This document shows, piece by piece, positions 43,211-51,265 of a stretch of DNA of 57,206 nt. The notes below the pieces were generated by a model that saw nothing but the letters and a program-made list of their open reading frames with translations, had not been told where the DNA came from and did no database searches. The position numbers and the translations under genes were made by a program. The stretch comes from Bacteroidales bacterium (GTDB lineage Bacteria > Bacteroidota > Bacteroidia > Bacteroidales > UBA932). Every line of letters starts with the position of its first letter. The first letter of the stretch is position 1. The stretch is from positions 1 through 57,206 of the forward strand of contig JAFZED010000046.1 in NCBI GenBank assembly GCA_017560825.1. The letters are read 5' to 3'.

Positions 43211-43218
43211 CAAAGATA
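43211..43218 (-). promoter_or_regulatory. -7 box for the suf operon
   Basis: The minus strand reads TATCTTTG, an exact TAnnTTTG match, 77 bases upstream of the sufB ATG. I see no clear IscR-like operator. Confidence 0.6.
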
Positions 43219-43247
43219 GCAATTTCGGTATAATTAAGAAAGATATC

Positions 43248-44099
43248 TTAGAGAACAAACTGCACAGGGACTGTGAGTCTTACTGCCTTCTTCTCTCCAT
43301 CCTGCTCAGCCGGAGTCCAATCCGGCGACTTGGAGATGGCCTTCACGACTTCCTTGTCAAGTGTCTTTTCTATTCCTTTTATGACAGCCACATCCTCTAC
43401 TTTTCCTTCTGCGGTGACTACAAACTGAGCAATGACCACTCCCTGCAGCTGGTGAACTCTTGCAGATGCCGGATAACGAACCTGAGACTCAACCCACAAT
43501 GAGAAATCCTCGATGTCTCCGCCACGGAAACTAGGCATTACTATGTCCAGCATAAGGCGTTTGCGTTTTTCCGACCATTTGATTCTGGCCACTTCCAGAA
43601 ACTTCTTCTGCTGAGTTGTCAGTTCCACTCTCGGATGGTAAGGACGCTTAGCCTTGATCTCCGGAGGAGTGACATCGTACTCAGCTATCTTTGTAATGAG
43701 CTTTCCCTTGTCATATGCAGCGATCAACACTGATCCGTCCGGTCTGTAAAGAGTGTCTATTCCGTGATAACGACCCTTGCGGAATCCTCCGACCATAACT
43801 GCTCCATTCTCACGGAAAACGGCCGCCTGACCTGTAGCGCGGCCTCTTGAAAACTCTCCGACATAGCACTCTCCACTTGGCCTATAGCAGATGCAGTCGC
43901 CATCTGGCTCTGCATTGGTGAACTTGCCCATTATGATGCCATCCTTTTCGGAATAAAGGATACCATCGCCCTGGTACCATTCACCTTCATAACGGAAATC
44001 ACTGCCGACTATGACAGTATCGCGGTGTACCTGCGCTTTCAGGGACATTGACGACAGCACAACCATCGCCAACATCAGAAGTGAGCATTTAGTCTTCAT
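43248..44099 (-). CDS. Exported MORN-repeat protein with TonB-like C-terminal domain
   Basis: A 283-residue protein with a cleavable signal peptide (cut near LKA, residue 22). Residues about 30-145 contain MORN repeats (YEGEWYQGDGILYSEKDG, VGEFSRGRATGQAAVFRENG, VGGFRKGRYHGIDTLYRPDG). The C-terminal 90 residues are a TonB_C domain (VESQVRYPASARVHQLQGVVIAQFVVTAEGKVEDVAVIKG and DWTPAEQDGEKKAVRLTVPVQFVL). Classical TonB proteins are anchored by one membrane helix; here the signal is cut, so it would be free in the periplasm. The combination suggests a periplasmic adapter rather than an energy transducer, which is inference. Monocistronic. Confidence 0.82.
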   Translation of the reverse strand: MKTKCSLLMLAMVVLSSMSLKAQVHRDTVIVGSDFRYEGEWYQGDGILYSEKDGIIMGKFTNAEPDGDCICYRPSGECYVGEFSRGRATGQAAVFRENGAVMVGGFRKGRYHGIDTLYRPDGSVLIAAYDKGKLITKIAEYDVTPPEIKAKRPYHPRVELTTQQKKFLEVARIKWSEKRKRLMLDIVMPSFRGGDIEDFSLWVESQVRYPASARVHQLQGVVIAQFVVTAEGKVEDVAVIKGIEKTLDKEVVKAISKSPDWTPAEQDGEKKAVRLTVPVQFVL

Positions 44100-44183
44100 A
44101 ACTATTCAAGTTTGAATCTTAATGCTCTAAAAATAAGAAAATTAATCCGAAAATGCAAATTTGGGGTAATAGCGGAACTTAAG

Positions 44184-44648
44184 CTATTTGGTAAGCCTAT
44201 AGGTAATGTCGCTTAAAGTCAGGTCCGGAAGCACCTTCAGAAGGCGCTGATTTGTTGTGGGAGAGGAGAGAGGCCCCCTTTCCTCGATGTAAGGACCGAG
44301 CTTTATATAGTTGAAATTCTTCAGATCGATGGCCGAATCCATCTCTTCCCTACCTGAATACCATCCTGTCTTGAGCCCAGGATAGTTTGTACGCATATAG
44401 GCTGCAAGGGCATTGATTTCAGAAGCTCTGCCGTCACCACCCATAAAGCAGACACAGGTGATGGCCTTGCCATAAATATTCATAAGGACCTCAAGGGCAT
44501 CGGCATCCAGAACATCGCCGATATTCTGTTGCAGATGGGTACTATGACAACCGGGGCATCGGTTAGGACACCCCGTTATGTTCAGCGCCAGAGACACCTC
44601 ATCCGGAATCTCGGCAAAGACTATGTCATAATTGTAGAATCTTACCAT
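44184..44648 (-). CDS. nrdG: Anaerobic ribonucleotide reductase activating protein
   Basis: A 154-residue radical-SAM enzyme that uses a 4Fe-4S cluster and S-adenosylmethionine to make the glycyl radical on NrdD. The cluster cysteines are Cys27, Cys31 and Cys34 in ITGCPNRCPGCHS, the CxxxCxxC hallmark. The rest is compact as usual for the family. It overlaps nrdD by seven bases and is translated from the same message. Confidence 0.95.
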   Translation of the reverse strand: MVRFYNYDIVFAEIPDEVSLALNITGCPNRCPGCHSTHLQQNIGDVLDADALEVLMNIYGKAITCVCFMGGDGRASEINALAAYMRTNYPGLKTGWYSGREEMDSAIDLKNFNYIKLGPYIEERGPLSSPTTNQRLLKVLPDLTLSDITYRLTK

Positions 44649-46732
44649 TTCGCGTAGAAGCGTCTTGAGGCTTCTCTCTGACGAGCCTGTGAGAAGTTGG
44701 AAACTCGCTTCATATATCCGATAACTCGGGTGAGGTAGTCAAGGTTCTCGCTTCCACAGTGAGGGCACTTCTTCATATAACGCTTGTCGATGTGGCCACA
44801 CTCGTTGCAGATAGTATTAGGAATATTGAATGTCAGGTAGTTACAACCCTCAAGTGCAGCTACGTGAAGAAGGTGACGGTACTGCTCCTTAGTGAGGTGC
44901 TCCTCAAGGTTCATATGAAGAGCCGAACCTCCTGTAAGGTGGTCGATGTAACGGCGGCCGTGGAGACGGATCTTGTCGATGATGTTCAAAGACTCATCCT
45001 CAACGATATAGAAATAAGAGTTGTAGCACTCACGAGGCACAACATAACCGTCCTCCTTGTCCCACTTCGCGTGTTTTACACCCACGTTCTCAGCAGGGAT
45101 CATCTCGCAGTTGAACATAAGGTCCTTGGTGCGGTACTTCTTGTTGTAAGTCTCCACCAGACCGAGGATCTCCTGAACGAACTTCTCGTACTCAGGGTTG
45201 TCGTTGATGGTGATTCCAAGGAACTCGGCAGCCTCAACAAGACCGTTTACACCGATTGTGAGGTACTGACGTGAAAGGTTGATGTATCCTGAATCGAAGA
45301 GAGGGAGCATACCCTTCTTCTGAAGATCCTTGAGGTTCTCGTTGTAGCAGGTCTGAACCTTGTGTACGAGGTCGATTACCTCCTCAAGATAAGTGAGATA
45401 GTGGATGCTGTTCTTTACTGCGTACTGGATACAGCGGTTGAGGTTGATTGTCAACACGCTCTTTGAACCTGTAGACACACCACCGGCTCCGAGAGTGTAG
45501 CTGAATCCGTTGTCCTGGATCTCGTTTCTGAGACGGCAGCAGCTTGAAAGCGAGTCTGCGTTGTCGCTGATATATGTAAAGAACGAGTGTCCTTCTGCAT
45601 ACATCTCGGCAGTAAGGTCTCCGTACTCCGCATCACGAGGTTCGCCGTCCTTTGTAAGAAGGGCCATTGTCTCGACAGGGAAAGTGAGAGGAGTCTTGAG
45701 ACGCTCTGCATTGAACCACTTCATAAATGTCTTCTGAAGCCAAGAGAGTGATTCCCAGCAAGGTTTTGTTCCATCAGGGAAGCGGAACTCACCGAAGAGG
45801 CTCTCGAAATAGTACTTGTCATAGTATGAAATGTTCCAGAACACTGCCTGGAAGTTGCGTGCACCTGTAGGCTGGTTGATCGAATATACAATCTGCTCGA
45901 AGCAGTCTGTGATCACCTTCTTGATTGTACGCTTCTTTGTAGAGAGGTCAGCCTGGTCTCCGCTTCTGAGGTAGTAGTCCTCACCGTACTCCTTACGGAT
46001 GAAGTAGTCCATATACATAAGGAACTCTGGAGTAGCGCAGGCACCCGAAAGCATAGAAGACACGATGAACACCATATTCACGAAACCACCGCAGTAAGAC
46101 TTGAGGTTGGTCGGGCGTGTAGAGTTTCCACCGATACCCTTTGTTCCGTCGAGAAGCCAAGGGTACATAGTGATGGAAGCACAGTAGTTCGCCATCGAAG
46201 TCTCATCATTCTTGTAGATGAAGTGATTCTTGAGCAGATAGATATATTTGTCGGAAAGTTCGCGTCCGTACACGTCTCTGATACGGTCAGTAAGAAGACG
46301 ACGGTTCAGGCGGATGAAGTTCTGCTTAGGAAGCTCACCGATCAATGTGGCGATGTTCTTCTTCTCCACATTTGCATTTGCGTCATACTTCGAGCCTGTA
46401 GCTGCATTCGATGCATCACAGTAAGAAGTGAGGAAGTCAAGCTTGTCCTTGACCTCACGATCCTCCATATGTTTCTGACGATAAAGGATATAGCTCTTTG
46501 CCACAGCATAATAATGCTCTGCCATAAGGGCCACCTCTACCTGGTTCTGGATCTCCTCCACACTCATTCCGTCCTTCACGCGGACTCTGCTGAGTATGCT
46601 GATCAGATCATCTTCTGACGCGTAGCTGCCTTCTGCAAGAAATGCCTTGCTGATTGCATTCTTGATCTTGTCTACCGAGAACGTTTCGCGTTTGCCGTCT
46701 CTCTTTACTATGCTTAATTCCGAACTTCCCAT
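44642..46732 (-). CDS. nrdD: Anaerobic ribonucleoside-triphosphate reductase
   Basis: A 696-residue class III ribonucleotide reductase making dNTPs without oxygen. The N-terminal ATP-cone (about residues 5-95, with IVKRDGKRETFSVDKIKNAI) senses dATP/ATP. The catalytic barrel has GGVSTGSKSVLTINLNR. The C-terminal zinc ribbon CNECGHIDKRYMKKCPHCG is followed by the glycyl-radical loop RVIGYMKR, with Gly in the position oxidised by NrdG. The ATG at 46732 was chosen because the ATP-cone should begin there. It shows that this organism grows without oxygen; no class I or II reductase is in the window. Confidence 0.97.
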   Translation of the reverse strand: MGSSELSIVKRDGKRETFSVDKIKNAISKAFLAEGSYASEDDLISILSRVRVKDGMSVEEIQNQVEVALMAEHYYAVAKSYILYRQKHMEDREVKDKLDFLTSYCDASNAATGSKYDANANVEKKNIATLIGELPKQNFIRLNRRLLTDRIRDVYGRELSDKYIYLLKNHFIYKNDETSMANYCASITMYPWLLDGTKGIGGNSTRPTNLKSYCGGFVNMVFIVSSMLSGACATPEFLMYMDYFIRKEYGEDYYLRSGDQADLSTKKRTIKKVITDCFEQIVYSINQPTGARNFQAVFWNISYYDKYYFESLFGEFRFPDGTKPCWESLSWLQKTFMKWFNAERLKTPLTFPVETMALLTKDGEPRDAEYGDLTAEMYAEGHSFFTYISDNADSLSSCCRLRNEIQDNGFSYTLGAGGVSTGSKSVLTINLNRCIQYAVKNSIHYLTYLEEVIDLVHKVQTCYNENLKDLQKKGMLPLFDSGYINLSRQYLTIGVNGLVEAAEFLGITINDNPEYEKFVQEILGLVETYNKKYRTKDLMFNCEMIPAENVGVKHAKWDKEDGYVVPRECYNSYFYIVEDESLNIIDKIRLHGRRYIDHLTGGSALHMNLEEHLTKEQYRHLLHVAALEGCNYLTFNIPNTICNECGHIDKRYMKKCPHCGSENLDYLTRVIGYMKRVSNFSQARQREASRRFYAKW

Positions 46733-46770
46733 ATATAGTTTTATTTTTATTCTTTGTGTGTTTAGAACCG

Positions 46771-46778
46771 CAAATTTA
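46771..46778 (-). promoter_or_regulatory. -7 box for nrdDG
   Basis: The minus strand reads TAAATTTG, an exact TAnnTTTG match, 39 bases before the nrdD ATG. Confidence 0.6.
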
Positions 46779-46915
46779 TAAAACAAGAGCCATAGAAAAA
46801 GGGCCTCCAGCCGTTTTGACCGGAAAAGTTATCAACAGGCTTATAAACATCGGCCTCCTGTGCCTGTGAGACGCCGTTTTGCCTCTCCCGGCTTTGAATG
46901 AACAAGGAGATTTGT

Positions 46916-46923
46916 TACATTTG
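46916..46923 (+). promoter_or_regulatory. -7 box for the DUF4294 gene
   Basis: TACATTTG, an exact TAnnTTTG match, only eight bases before the ATG at 46932, which predicts a very short leader. Confidence 0.6.
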
Positions 46924-46931
46924 CAGTCTGT

Positions 46932-47705
46932 ATGAACGGAAGACTCGCACATATGATATTCTTGTCAGCGGCAATTTTGCTGCTGGCCACAGGCGTGTCC
47001 AGCCACGAGGCATATGCCCAGAAAAGAAAGTCATCCGTAGTCAAGGCAATGGAGGCGGAAAAAGCCAAGGAACAGGCTCTCTCCGAAGCAAGGAAGCGCG
47101 CGATGGAAGCCACAAAGCCACAGGGAGAAATCTTGGAATTCATTGTAGAAGACGGAGATACAATCTTTGTTGATGAACTCGCAGCCGCGAAAATATGGCA
47201 GAGACTTCCAAGACAGAAAGGTCGCGAGTGGAGGAAATATTATCGCCTGGTACACAACTTCAGCAAGGCTTACCCATATGCCCTGGTGGCAAAAAAACTT
47301 GTGATCCAAGCGGACAGCACCATCGCTGCCGACAAGCTCAAAGGAGCAAAAAGGGAGAAATATATCAGCAAGGTCCAGGAAGAACTGTTCGAGGTGTTCG
47401 AAGGTCAGATGAGAAAGCTCACGGTAAGCCAGGGAGCACTCATAATGAAGCTCATCGACCGCGAAGTCGGCAAGTCATCCTACAATATAATCAAGGGATA
47501 TAAAAGCGGCGTCACAGCAAGTTTCTGGCAGGGCATAGCCAAGGTGTTCGGCTCCGACCTGAAGGCACCATATGATCCTGAAGGCGAAGACGAAATGACC
47601 GAAGAACTTGTAAAATTATGGGAAGCAGGAGAATTCGAAGGACTTTATTATTCCTTGTTCTGGAAATGGCCTCCTACCGTAGACATTCCATCAAAGTACT
47701 TGTAA
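46932..47705 (+). CDS. DUF4294 exported protein
   Basis: A 257-residue protein restricted to Bacteroidota. The signal peptide is about residues 1-29 (hydrophobic ILLLATGVSS, cut after YAQ or nearby). A charged coiled-coil region (35-65) follows, then the DUF4294 domain with FIVEDGDTIFVDELAAAKIW, KYYRLVHNFSKAYPYALVAKKL, EELFEVFEGQMRKLTVSQGALIMKLIDRE and SFWQGIAKVFGSDLKAPYDPEGED. The function is unknown. The 3' end overlaps the convergent lpxH gene by 58 bases, yet both reading frames look authentic. Its promoter leaves almost no leader. Confidence 0.85.
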   Translation: MNGRLAHMIFLSAAILLLATGVSSHEAYAQKRKSSVVKAMEAEKAKEQALSEARKRAMEATKPQGEILEFIVEDGDTIFVDELAAAKIWQRLPRQKGREWRKYYRLVHNFSKAYPYALVAKKLVIQADSTIAADKLKGAKREKYISKVQEELFEVFEGQMRKLTVSQGALIMKLIDREVGKSSYNIIKGYKSGVTASFWQGIAKVFGSDLKAPYDPEGEDEMTEELVKLWEAGEFEGLYYSLFWKWPPTVDIPSKYL

Positions 47706-48391
47706 GGGGACCCGTCCATCCAATCTTTCAAAATATGGAATTCCGCACCTGAAGACAGCTTCAGACTGACATCTGTGTGGTAATGCCCGAATATGAAGTA
47801 ATCCACCTTTTCATTTGCTGCGAACTCTTCAGCAAATTTATACAGAGGTTCCTCCTCTCCTTTGAAGACATATTCTTCGTGACGCGCAAGACGGTTGTTC
47901 TTTGACCAGCCGTTTCCCAGACGGAAGGCCAGCCACGGATGAAGTGCACTGAAAAGCACCTGAAGCGGCCTGCAATGGAACACCCCACGAAGGAAACGGT
48001 AACCCGCAGGAACAGGACCCAGACCGTCACCGTGTCCAAGGCAGAAACGCTTTCCCTCAATCTCCACAACTGCCGGCTGGACAAGACGTTTCATTCCGAG
48101 TTCCTCAAAATAGCTGTAAGTCCACACATCGTGGTTACCCTGGAAGAAATACACCTGTACGCCCTTGTCCATAAGATCCTGCAAGGCAGCAAAGACACGC
48201 ACATATCCCTTGGGAACAACGTCCCTGTACTCGTACCAGAAATCCCATATGTCACCGAGAAGATACAAGGCCTTGGCATCTTCCGAGATGGAGCGTAGAA
48301 AATCCACAAAGCGACGCTCCCTGCCCTCAGGATCTGCGACCTGAAGTCCGAGATGGACATCCGAAACGAAATATGTACGGTTTCTTTCCAT
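47648..48391 (-). CDS. lpxH: UDP-2,3-diacylglucosamine diphosphatase family phosphoesterase
   Basis: A 247-residue calcineurin-like metallophosphatase, the lipid A pathway step that makes lipid X, acting on the inner face of the membrane. All metal-binding motifs are seen: SDVHLG (DxH), GDIWDFW (GD), GNHD, GHGDGLG and GHYHTDV. The middle region with FLRGVFHCRPLQVLFSALHPWLAF is the family's membrane-contacting helical insertion. It follows uppP directly (start right after the uppP stop). The C-terminus overlaps the opposite DUF4294 gene by 58 bases. LpxH rather than LpxI-type is supported by the motifs. Confidence 0.92.
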   Translation of the reverse strand: MERNRTYFVSDVHLGLQVADPEGRERRFVDFLRSISEDAKALYLLGDIWDFWYEYRDVVPKGYVRVFAALQDLMDKGVQVYFFQGNHDVWTYSYFEELGMKRLVQPAVVEIEGKRFCLGHGDGLGPVPAGYRFLRGVFHCRPLQVLFSALHPWLAFRLGNGWSKNNRLARHEEYVFKGEEEPLYKFAEEFAANEKVDYFIFGHYHTDVSLKLSSGAEFHILKDWMDGSPYKYFDGMSTVGGHFQNKE

Positions 48392-49201
48392 TTAAGCAAA
48401 AATGAATATGGCGGCTGCCGCAATGAGACAGTACAGCGCAAACCAGCTGAGCTTTGCCTTCCTTACCAGAGCAATCATTACCTTGCAAGCAAATAGTCCT
48501 GACACAAAGGCAGATACAAATCCCAGAACAAGAGCGGTACCTCCTACCGAAGAAGCGGCAAAATCACCTCCTACGACCTCAAGGAAGGTCTCACCGAGAA
48601 TAGGCACAAGCACCATCAGGAATGAGAACTGAGCCATAACATCTCTCTTTACACCGCAGATCAGACCTGTAGATATAGTGGTGCCGGAACGCGAAAGACC
48701 CGGAATGACCGCAAAAGCCTGTCCGAGGCCGACTGCGAATGCCTGCCAATACGAAATACCGTTGCGATACTCCTTTTCAGGAAATATGGATTTCATTCCC
48801 GGACGCGAGGCGCGGTCCGAAAAGAACAGAAGCAACGCTGTCATCACAAGAGCCACTCCCACCACGTGGATGGAACCGAACATAGCCTCGACGCTGTCCT
48901 TGAAGAATAATCCTACAATGAGGACAGGTATCATCGACACAGCAATCTTCAGGACATAATCCATCTGATCATTGTCTGAAAACTTGAAAAACCCCTTCAG
49001 AAGATCCCATATCTGCTTTCTGAAGACAACTATGGTACTGAGAACCGTAGCGGCGTGAACCATTGTCGTGAAAAGAAGGTCGTCAGTGGTCTCCACACCA
49101 AGAAGCACCTTGCCTATTTCAAGATGCCCGCTACTGCTCACCGGCAGAAACTCCGTCAGACCCTGTACAAGTCCGAGGATTACGGCTTCAAACCACTCCA
49201 T
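48392..49201 (-). CDS. uppP: Undecaprenyl-diphosphate phosphatase UppP/BacA
   Basis: A 269-residue inner-membrane enzyme with eight segments that recycles the lipid carrier for peptidoglycan and glycans. The catalytic motif VQGLTEFLPVSSSGHLEIG is at about residues 12-31, and the second motif PGLSRSGTTISTGL is near residue 165, both complete. It overlaps the DUF3098 stop by one base and is followed immediately by lpxH. The order ftsX-DUF3098-uppP is typical for Bacteroidota. Confidence 0.97.
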   Translation of the reverse strand: MEWFEAVILGLVQGLTEFLPVSSSGHLEIGKVLLGVETTDDLLFTTMVHAATVLSTIVVFRKQIWDLLKGFFKFSDNDQMDYVLKIAVSMIPVLIVGLFFKDSVEAMFGSIHVVGVALVMTALLLFFSDRASRPGMKSIFPEKEYRNGISYWQAFAVGLGQAFAVIPGLSRSGTTISTGLICGVKRDVMAQFSFLMVLVPILGETFLEVVGGDFAASSVGGTALVLGFVSAFVSGLFACKVMIALVRKAKLSWFALYCLIAAAAIFIFA

Positions 49202-49452
49202 TACTCCTTATCTGCACGGCCTTTGCCGAAAAGGCCCATTATGGCAACCACTTCTATCACTATACCGAGGATTATGACTATCGGAGCCGCTACCATACGG
49301 CGGAAGTCGAACATATCATAATTGAAAACTTCCGGATCGGTGCTGCCACCTCCTGTCATAAGGGCGTAGCCTGAAATCATTACCAGAAGTCCTATGAGAA
49401 GCAACCTGAGCCCCTTTGGGGTGATTGCCATTTTTGTATTGTTGTTTTCCAT
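49201..49452 (-). CDS. DUF3098 small membrane protein
   Basis: An 83-residue inner-membrane protein with two hydrophobic segments (about 16-34 and 52-72) joined by GGGSTDPEVFNYDMFDFRR, the family's conserved loop. The function is unknown, but the gene is regularly found between ftsX and uppP in Bacteroidota, which suggests a link with cell wall synthesis. It overlaps uppP by one base, and ftsX ends four bases before it. Confidence 0.88.
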   Translation of the reverse strand: MENNNTKMAITPKGLRLLLIGLLVMISGYALMTGGGSTDPEVFNYDMFDFRRMVAAPIVIILGIVIEVVAIMGLFGKGRADKE

Positions 49453-49456
49453 ATTC

Positions 49457-50335
49457 CTAATAATATAATTCGTCTTTCTTGAGAGATATCAGTTTGTTCA
49501 CGACAAAGAATGTGCTTATCAGACAGATCGTCAGACCGGCCGCAACAACTATGCCCAGCACTATCAGCAGCAGGTCCATACGGAAGATTTCAAACAGCTG
49601 CTCGAACTCGCTCCTCATCACGAACATCAGTCCCAGAAGGACTATGATGGCTATGAAGGAAGCAAAGAGTCCCTGAAATGCGGACTGAACCAGGAAAGGT
49701 CCACGGATGAATGAACGTGTCGCTCCTACCAGCTTCATTGTGTGAATTGTAAATCTGCGTGCAAAGACACTCAGACGCACTGTATTGTTTATCAGCACAA
49801 ACGAGATGAAAAGCAGCAAGGCGATGAACACGCCGAGTATGAGTGATATTCGGCTGAGATTGGCATTCAGTGCATCCACCAGCGACTTCTGATATATGAC
49901 TTCGTCAACAAGGGAACTCTTTGATATCTCAGCCCTGACCACTTCAAGACTGTCTGCCGAGACATAACCGGCCTCGAGGGTGACATCAATGGAAACCGGT
50001 ATCGGAGATGTCTCGAACACATCAAGAAAATCCTCTCCAAGCTGCTGTGCAAGCTCCCTCTGGCCCTGTTCCTTTGAGATGAAGACAGTGTTCTTTATGT
50101 ACCTTTCTCCGTCAAGAGACTCCTTGAATTTGAGTGCTTCTTCATCACTGACAGTCTGCTTCATCATCACAGACACCTGCATATTTTCCTTGAAATAGTC
50201 GGATACACCTTTGGCATTCACCATCAGAAGACTGGCGATTCCGACCAGAAGAAGCACAAGACTTATGCTTATCACCGACGAAAGGTAGGCGTTCATAAGC
50301 CTTCTGCGCATTATCTTATTATCTGTCTTACCCAT
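49457..50335 (-). CDS. ftsX: Cell division protein FtsX
   Basis: A 292-residue permease-like subunit of FtsEX, which activates peptidoglycan hydrolases at the division site. The first membrane segment is at about residues 20-42, followed by the extracytoplasmic domain (to about 165), and three more segments with the conserved loop TIHTMKLVGATRSFIRGPFL. The ATG at 50335 was chosen (MGKTDNK); the longer frame adds eight residues. ftsE is not adjacent, but the EnvC-like protein at 28888 is a plausible partner. First gene of the ftsX-DUF3098-uppP-lpxH operon. Confidence 0.92.
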   Translation of the reverse strand: MGKTDNKIMRRRLMNAYLSSVISISLVLLLVGIASLLMVNAKGVSDYFKENMQVSVMMKQTVSDEEALKFKESLDGERYIKNTVFISKEQGQRELAQQLGEDFLDVFETSPIPVSIDVTLEAGYVSADSLEVVRAEISKSSLVDEVIYQKSLVDALNANLSRISLILGVFIALLLFISFVLINNTVRLSVFARRFTIHTMKLVGATRSFIRGPFLVQSAFQGLFASFIAIIVLLGLMFVMRSEFEQLFEIFRMDLLLIVLGIVVAAGLTICLISTFFVVNKLISLKKDELYY

Positions 50336-50356
50336 ACGAATAGTCCTATCAGGGCC

Positions 50357-50364
50357 CAAAGATA
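50357..50364 (-). promoter_or_regulatory. -7 box for the ftsX operon
   Basis: The minus strand reads TATCTTTG, an exact TAnnTTTG match, 22 bases before the ftsX ATG. Confidence 0.65.
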
Positions 50365-50385
50365 GTGAAATTCAAAAAAAATTCT

Positions 50386-50393
50386 TATCTTTG
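50386..50393 (+). promoter_or_regulatory. -7 box for the glycogen-synthase-like gene
   Basis: TATCTTTG, an exact TAnnTTTG match, 28 bases before the ATG at 50422, divergent to the ftsX promoter. Confidence 0.65.
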
Positions 50394-50421
50394 TAGTTGA
50401 TTTTGTCTAAAAATAAACGGT

Positions 50422-51240
50422 ATGAGTAACACGTCCAAAAGAGTTCTGTTCGTCAATTCGGAGATATATCCATATCTCCCGGAATCTGATATCGCCAACA
50501 TCGGAAGATACCTTCCTCAGGGCATTCAGGAAAGAAAGAAGGAAATAAGGTCATTTATGCCAAGATACGGCTGCATCAACGAGAGGAAGAACCAGCTCCA
50601 CGAAGTGATCCGTCTTTCCGGAATGAATATAATCATCAACGACGTAGACAGACCTCTGGTCATCAAGGTTGCATCCATCTCTTCAGCAAGAATGCAGGTG
50701 TACTTCATTGACAATGAGGACTACTTCCACCGCAAGAGCATCTATCACGATGCCGACGGAAACTTCTTTGAAGACAATAGCGAGAGAGCTATTTTCTTTG
50801 CAAGAGGAGTGCTGGAGACAGTAAAGAAACTTCGCTGGGCACCAGACATCATCCACTGCCAGGGATGGATTTCACACGTTCTTCCGCTCTACCTCAAGAA
50901 GACATACATCGACGACCCGATTTTCTCTCAGAGCAAAGTCGTTCTTTCGCTTTATGACGACACTCCGACAGCAAACTTCTCAGCGGACTTCAAGGACAGG
51001 ATCCTGTTCAACGGTGTGTCAGAGAAGGATGTGGAGATATTGTCAGATCCTACTGGCATAAATCTTGCGAAACTCGCGGCGAGCTATTCAGACGGAATCA
51101 TTCTCGGCGCCGGAAACGTCCACGAAGACATTGTCAATTTCTGCAAAGAATCCGGACTTCCTGTGCTGCCATACAACGCAGCCGCAATGGAAGATGGCTC
51201 ATACATTGAAGAATATAACAACTTTTACGATCAGTTCTAA
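50422..51240 (+). CDS. Glycogen/starch synthase-like protein, N-terminal domain only
   Basis: A 272-residue protein similar to the N-terminal half of GT5 glycogen synthases (about 475 residues). RVLFVNSEIYPYLPESDIANIGRYLPQ corresponds to the opening where synthases carry KxGG for ADP-glucose; here that motif is lost. FFARGVLETVKKLRWAPDIIHCQGWISHVLPLYLK matches the DIvHcHDW region. The second Rossmann lobe, needed to bind donor sugar, is absent and the next gene is unrelated. This short form is common in Bacteroidota next to DUF4270. It is therefore probably not a synthase; a regulatory or binding role is a guess. The stop is followed by DUF4270 after 25 bases. Confidence 0.8.
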   Translation: MSNTSKRVLFVNSEIYPYLPESDIANIGRYLPQGIQERKKEIRSFMPRYGCINERKNQLHEVIRLSGMNIIINDVDRPLVIKVASISSARMQVYFIDNEDYFHRKSIYHDADGNFFEDNSERAIFFARGVLETVKKLRWAPDIIHCQGWISHVLPLYLKKTYIDDPIFSQSKVVLSLYDDTPTANFSADFKDRILFNGVSEKDVEILSDPTGINLAKLAASYSDGIILGAGNVHEDIVNFCKESGLPVLPYNAAAMEDGSYIEEYNNFYDQF

Positions 51241-51265
51241 AATAAGATCGGGTAACTTTAGGAAT

